The position numbers and the translations under genes are program-made. From positions 16,017,638 to 16,081,637 of the forward strand of contig NC_092314.1 of NCBI RefSeq assembly GCF_036785885.1: a stretch of DNA of 64,000 nt, given 5' to 3'. Numbering within the stretch: the stretch's first letter is position 1; every line of letters starts with the position of its first letter. Positions 62,436-64,000 of the stretch are shown here, piece by piece. The notes beneath the pieces are model-generated. The model was not told the DNA's origin and did not search any database. It was given only the letters and a program-made list of their open reading frames with translations. The stretch comes from Coffea arabica. Its lineage: Eukaryota > Streptophyta > Magnoliopsida > Gentianales > Rubiaceae.

Positions 62436-62439
62436 ATGA
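62428..62439 (+). promoter_or_regulatory. Minimal upstream ORF overlapping the PPR start
   Basis: ATG GGA GAA TGA in another frame; its TGA shares bases with the PPR ATG (ATGA). The upstream ATG has C at -3 (weak), the PPR ATG has A at -3 (good), so most ribosomes probably scan past it. Effect is inference. Confidence 0.5.
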
Positions 62440-64000
62440 GTAAAGGGTTCCTCAGAAATGCTATATCCATTCCAGTTCTCTGCTCATCCTCCGGAGACCC
62501 CCTCTTTTTCTCCCTGAAATTCTTCACCAGACCCATCACTACTCAAGAAAATAATTGGGATGCTTTTACAGATGTAGATTGCAATTTTCAAGAATTTGAG
62601 TCTTTTCCACCTGAAAAAACTCCAGCCAGTTCTTTTTCACCCCAGGAATATTCCTTTTTGAGGGACTCATTGTTGGAAAATCCAGGCACTGAAGCTACTT
62701 CAAAAGCTCAAAACTTGGAGACTGGTAATTGTTCAGATGATGCTCTTTTGATTCTTGATGCTGTAAAGAATAATGATGATGGGTTTGGGGATAAAACCCA
62801 GAAATTTCTTAGGCAGTTTAGGCATAAATTGGATGAAATTTTGGTTGTTGATGTGTTAAAGAATGTACAAAATGTTCAACTTGGTGTAAAGTTTTTCATA
62901 TGGGCTGGTAGGCAGATTGGGTATAATCATGGTTTAGCTGTTTATGACGCTCTGTTAGATTTATTGGGGTGTAATAGAAATGATAGAATTCAAGAAAATT
63001 TTCTTCAAGAAATCAAGAACGATGATAGAGAGGTTCTTGGTAAATTGCTGAATGTGTTGATTAAGAAATGCTGCCGAAACGGGTTGTGGAATTTGGCACT
63101 GGAGGAGTTGGGGAGGCTTAAGGATTTTGGATATAAGCCATCAAGGGCCACGTATAATGCTTTGGTTCAGGTTTTTCTGAGAGTTGACAAATTGGAAAGT
63201 GCTGCTTTCGTTCATAGGGAGATGTTGGATTTGGGATTTAAGATGGATGCCTATACATTGCTGTGTTTCACACGTTCTTTGTGTAAGGAGGGTAAATGGA
63301 GAGAAGCTCTAGATTTAATCGAAAAGGAAGAATTTGTACCAGATACAGTTATGTATACTAGCATGATATCCGGATTGTGTGAAGCTTCACTTTTTGAAGA
63401 AGCTATGAATTTTTTAAACATAATGCGGTGTAATTCATGCATTCCTAATGATGTAACTTATGAGACTTTGCTTTGTGGTTGTTTGAATAAGAGAAAATTA
63501 GGTAGGTGCAAGAGATTGCTGAGTATGATGATTACAGAAGGTTGTTATCCCCGTCCGAAGATATTTAATTCTCTTGTGCATGCCTATTGCAGGTCAGGGG
63601 ACTACTCTTATGCCTATAAATTGCTTAAAAAAATGGTTCTTTGTGGTCATCAGCCAGGTTATGTGGTCTACAACATATTGATTGGTGGTATTTGTGGCAA
63701 TGAGGAGCTGCCTAACTCAGATGTCCTAGAAATTGCTGAAAAATGTTATGATGAAATGCTTGATCGAGGTGTTGTGCTAAACAAAGTGAATGTTGCCAAT
63801 TTCAGCAGGTGCCTCTGTGGGGTTGGAAAATTTGAAAAAGCTATGAAGGTGATTCGTGAGATGATGAGGAAGGGCTTTATACCAGATGTTAGTACATATT
63901 CTAAGGTTATCAGTTTTCTTTGTAATGCCTCAAAACTAGACAATGCATTTTTATTGTTCCAGGAAATGAGAGGCAATGGCATTGTTCCTGATATTTATAC
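62436..64000 (+). CDS. P-class pentatricopeptide repeat protein, 5' part (runs off the window)
   Basis: The ATG at 62436 opens a frame without stop or intron to the window end (521 complete codons). The N-terminus (MSKGFLRNAISIPVLCSSSG) is rich in Ser and basic residues with few acids, as in an organelle, probably mitochondrial, transit peptide. A 200-residue region without clear repeats follows, then about eight 35-residue PPR motifs from residue 239, for example DTVMYTSMISGLCEASLFEE, PKIFNSLVHAYCRSGDYSYA and DVSTYSKVISFLCNASKLDN. All are plain P-type motifs. Such proteins bind specific organelle RNAs to affect their processing, stability or translation. The sequence, including SDVLEIAEKCYDEMLDRGVV, recalls Arabidopsis At1g06710; that orthology is from memory and tentative. 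An intronless long ORF is normal for the family. The C-terminus is not in the window. Confidence 0.9.
   Translation, partial: MSKGFLRNAISIPVLCSSSGDPLFFSLKFFTRPITTQENNWDAFTDVDCNFQEFESFPPEKTPASSFSPQEYSFLRDSLLENPGTEATSKAQNLETGNCSDDALLILDAVKNNDDGFGDKTQKFLRQFRHKLDEILVVDVLKNVQNVQLGVKFFIWAGRQIGYNHGLAVYDALLDLLGCNRNDRIQENFLQEIKNDDREVLGKLLNVLIKKCCRNGLWNLALEELGRLKDFGYKPSRATYNALVQVFLRVDKLESAAFVHREMLDLGFKMDAYTLLCFTRSLCKEGKWREALDLIEKEEFVPDTVMYTSMISGLCEASLFEEAMNFLNIMRCNSCIPNDVTYETLLCGCLNKRKLGRCKRLLSMMITEGCYPRPKIFNSLVHAYCRSGDYSYAYKLLKKMVLCGHQPGYVVYNILIGGICGNEELPNSDVLEIAEKCYDEMLDRGVVLNKVNVANFSRCLCGVGKFEKAMKVIREMMRKGFIPDVSTYSKVISFLCNASKLDNAFLLFQEMRGNGIVPDIY

Overview
This is nuclear DNA of a flowering plant, most likely a eudicot. 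Evidence: intron-containing genes with GT-AG splicing, AT-rich intergenic DNA, a class III peroxidase, a HIPP metallochaperone-like protein, a CYP72A-type P450, a P-class PPR gene, and a dense load of plant-type LTR retrotransposons, MITEs and SINE-like elements. The species cannot be fixed from the sequence. I see no bacterial, organellar, CRISPR or viral-replicon content.

Layout. 1-3041: nested LTRs of two Ty3/gypsy lineages on the minus strand. 3220-3836: broken exons of an RPA70-like OB-fold gene. 3990-6600: two tandem units of a local repeat. 7065-8250: another gypsy LTR. 8689-8951: a SINE with a perfect 15-bp target duplication. 9132-9424: orphan last exon of a receptor-like kinase. 10077-10808: small secreted glycine-rich protein gene. 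12391-15172: MITE cluster. 15690-26430: a third unit of the local repeat, torn open by a 3.7-kb solo LTR, a gypsy 3' remnant (itself carrying a 1.7-kb AT-rich MITE) and a 715-bp MULE-type MITE. 27409-28014: RNase H-like ORF with a degenerate active site. 29647-30185: LTR plus primer binding site without gag-pol. 31726-32973: second AT-expanded MITE. 33377-34348: HIPP gene. 35696-37342: class III peroxidase gene. 39049-43900: MITEs and simple repeats. 46623-52045: near-complete Ty1/copia element with two coding breaks. 54689-57457: five-exon CYP72A-like P450 pseudogene with two small lesions. 60876-61280: hAT-type MITE. 62436-64000: 5' part of a PPR gene that runs off the window.

The apparently functional host genes are the glycine-rich protein, HIPP, peroxidase and PPR genes. 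They are independent transcription units and form no evident pathway or cluster. The P450, RPA-like, kinase and RNase H-like loci look broken or degenerate. I found no convincing new multi-gene system. The most informative structures are the layered transposon insertions (several with exact target duplications, one with its empty-site copy in the same window), the MITE family whose core has grown into kilobase AT arrays, and the recently inactivated P450. Splice sites and protein families were read by eye; nothing was searched against a database.
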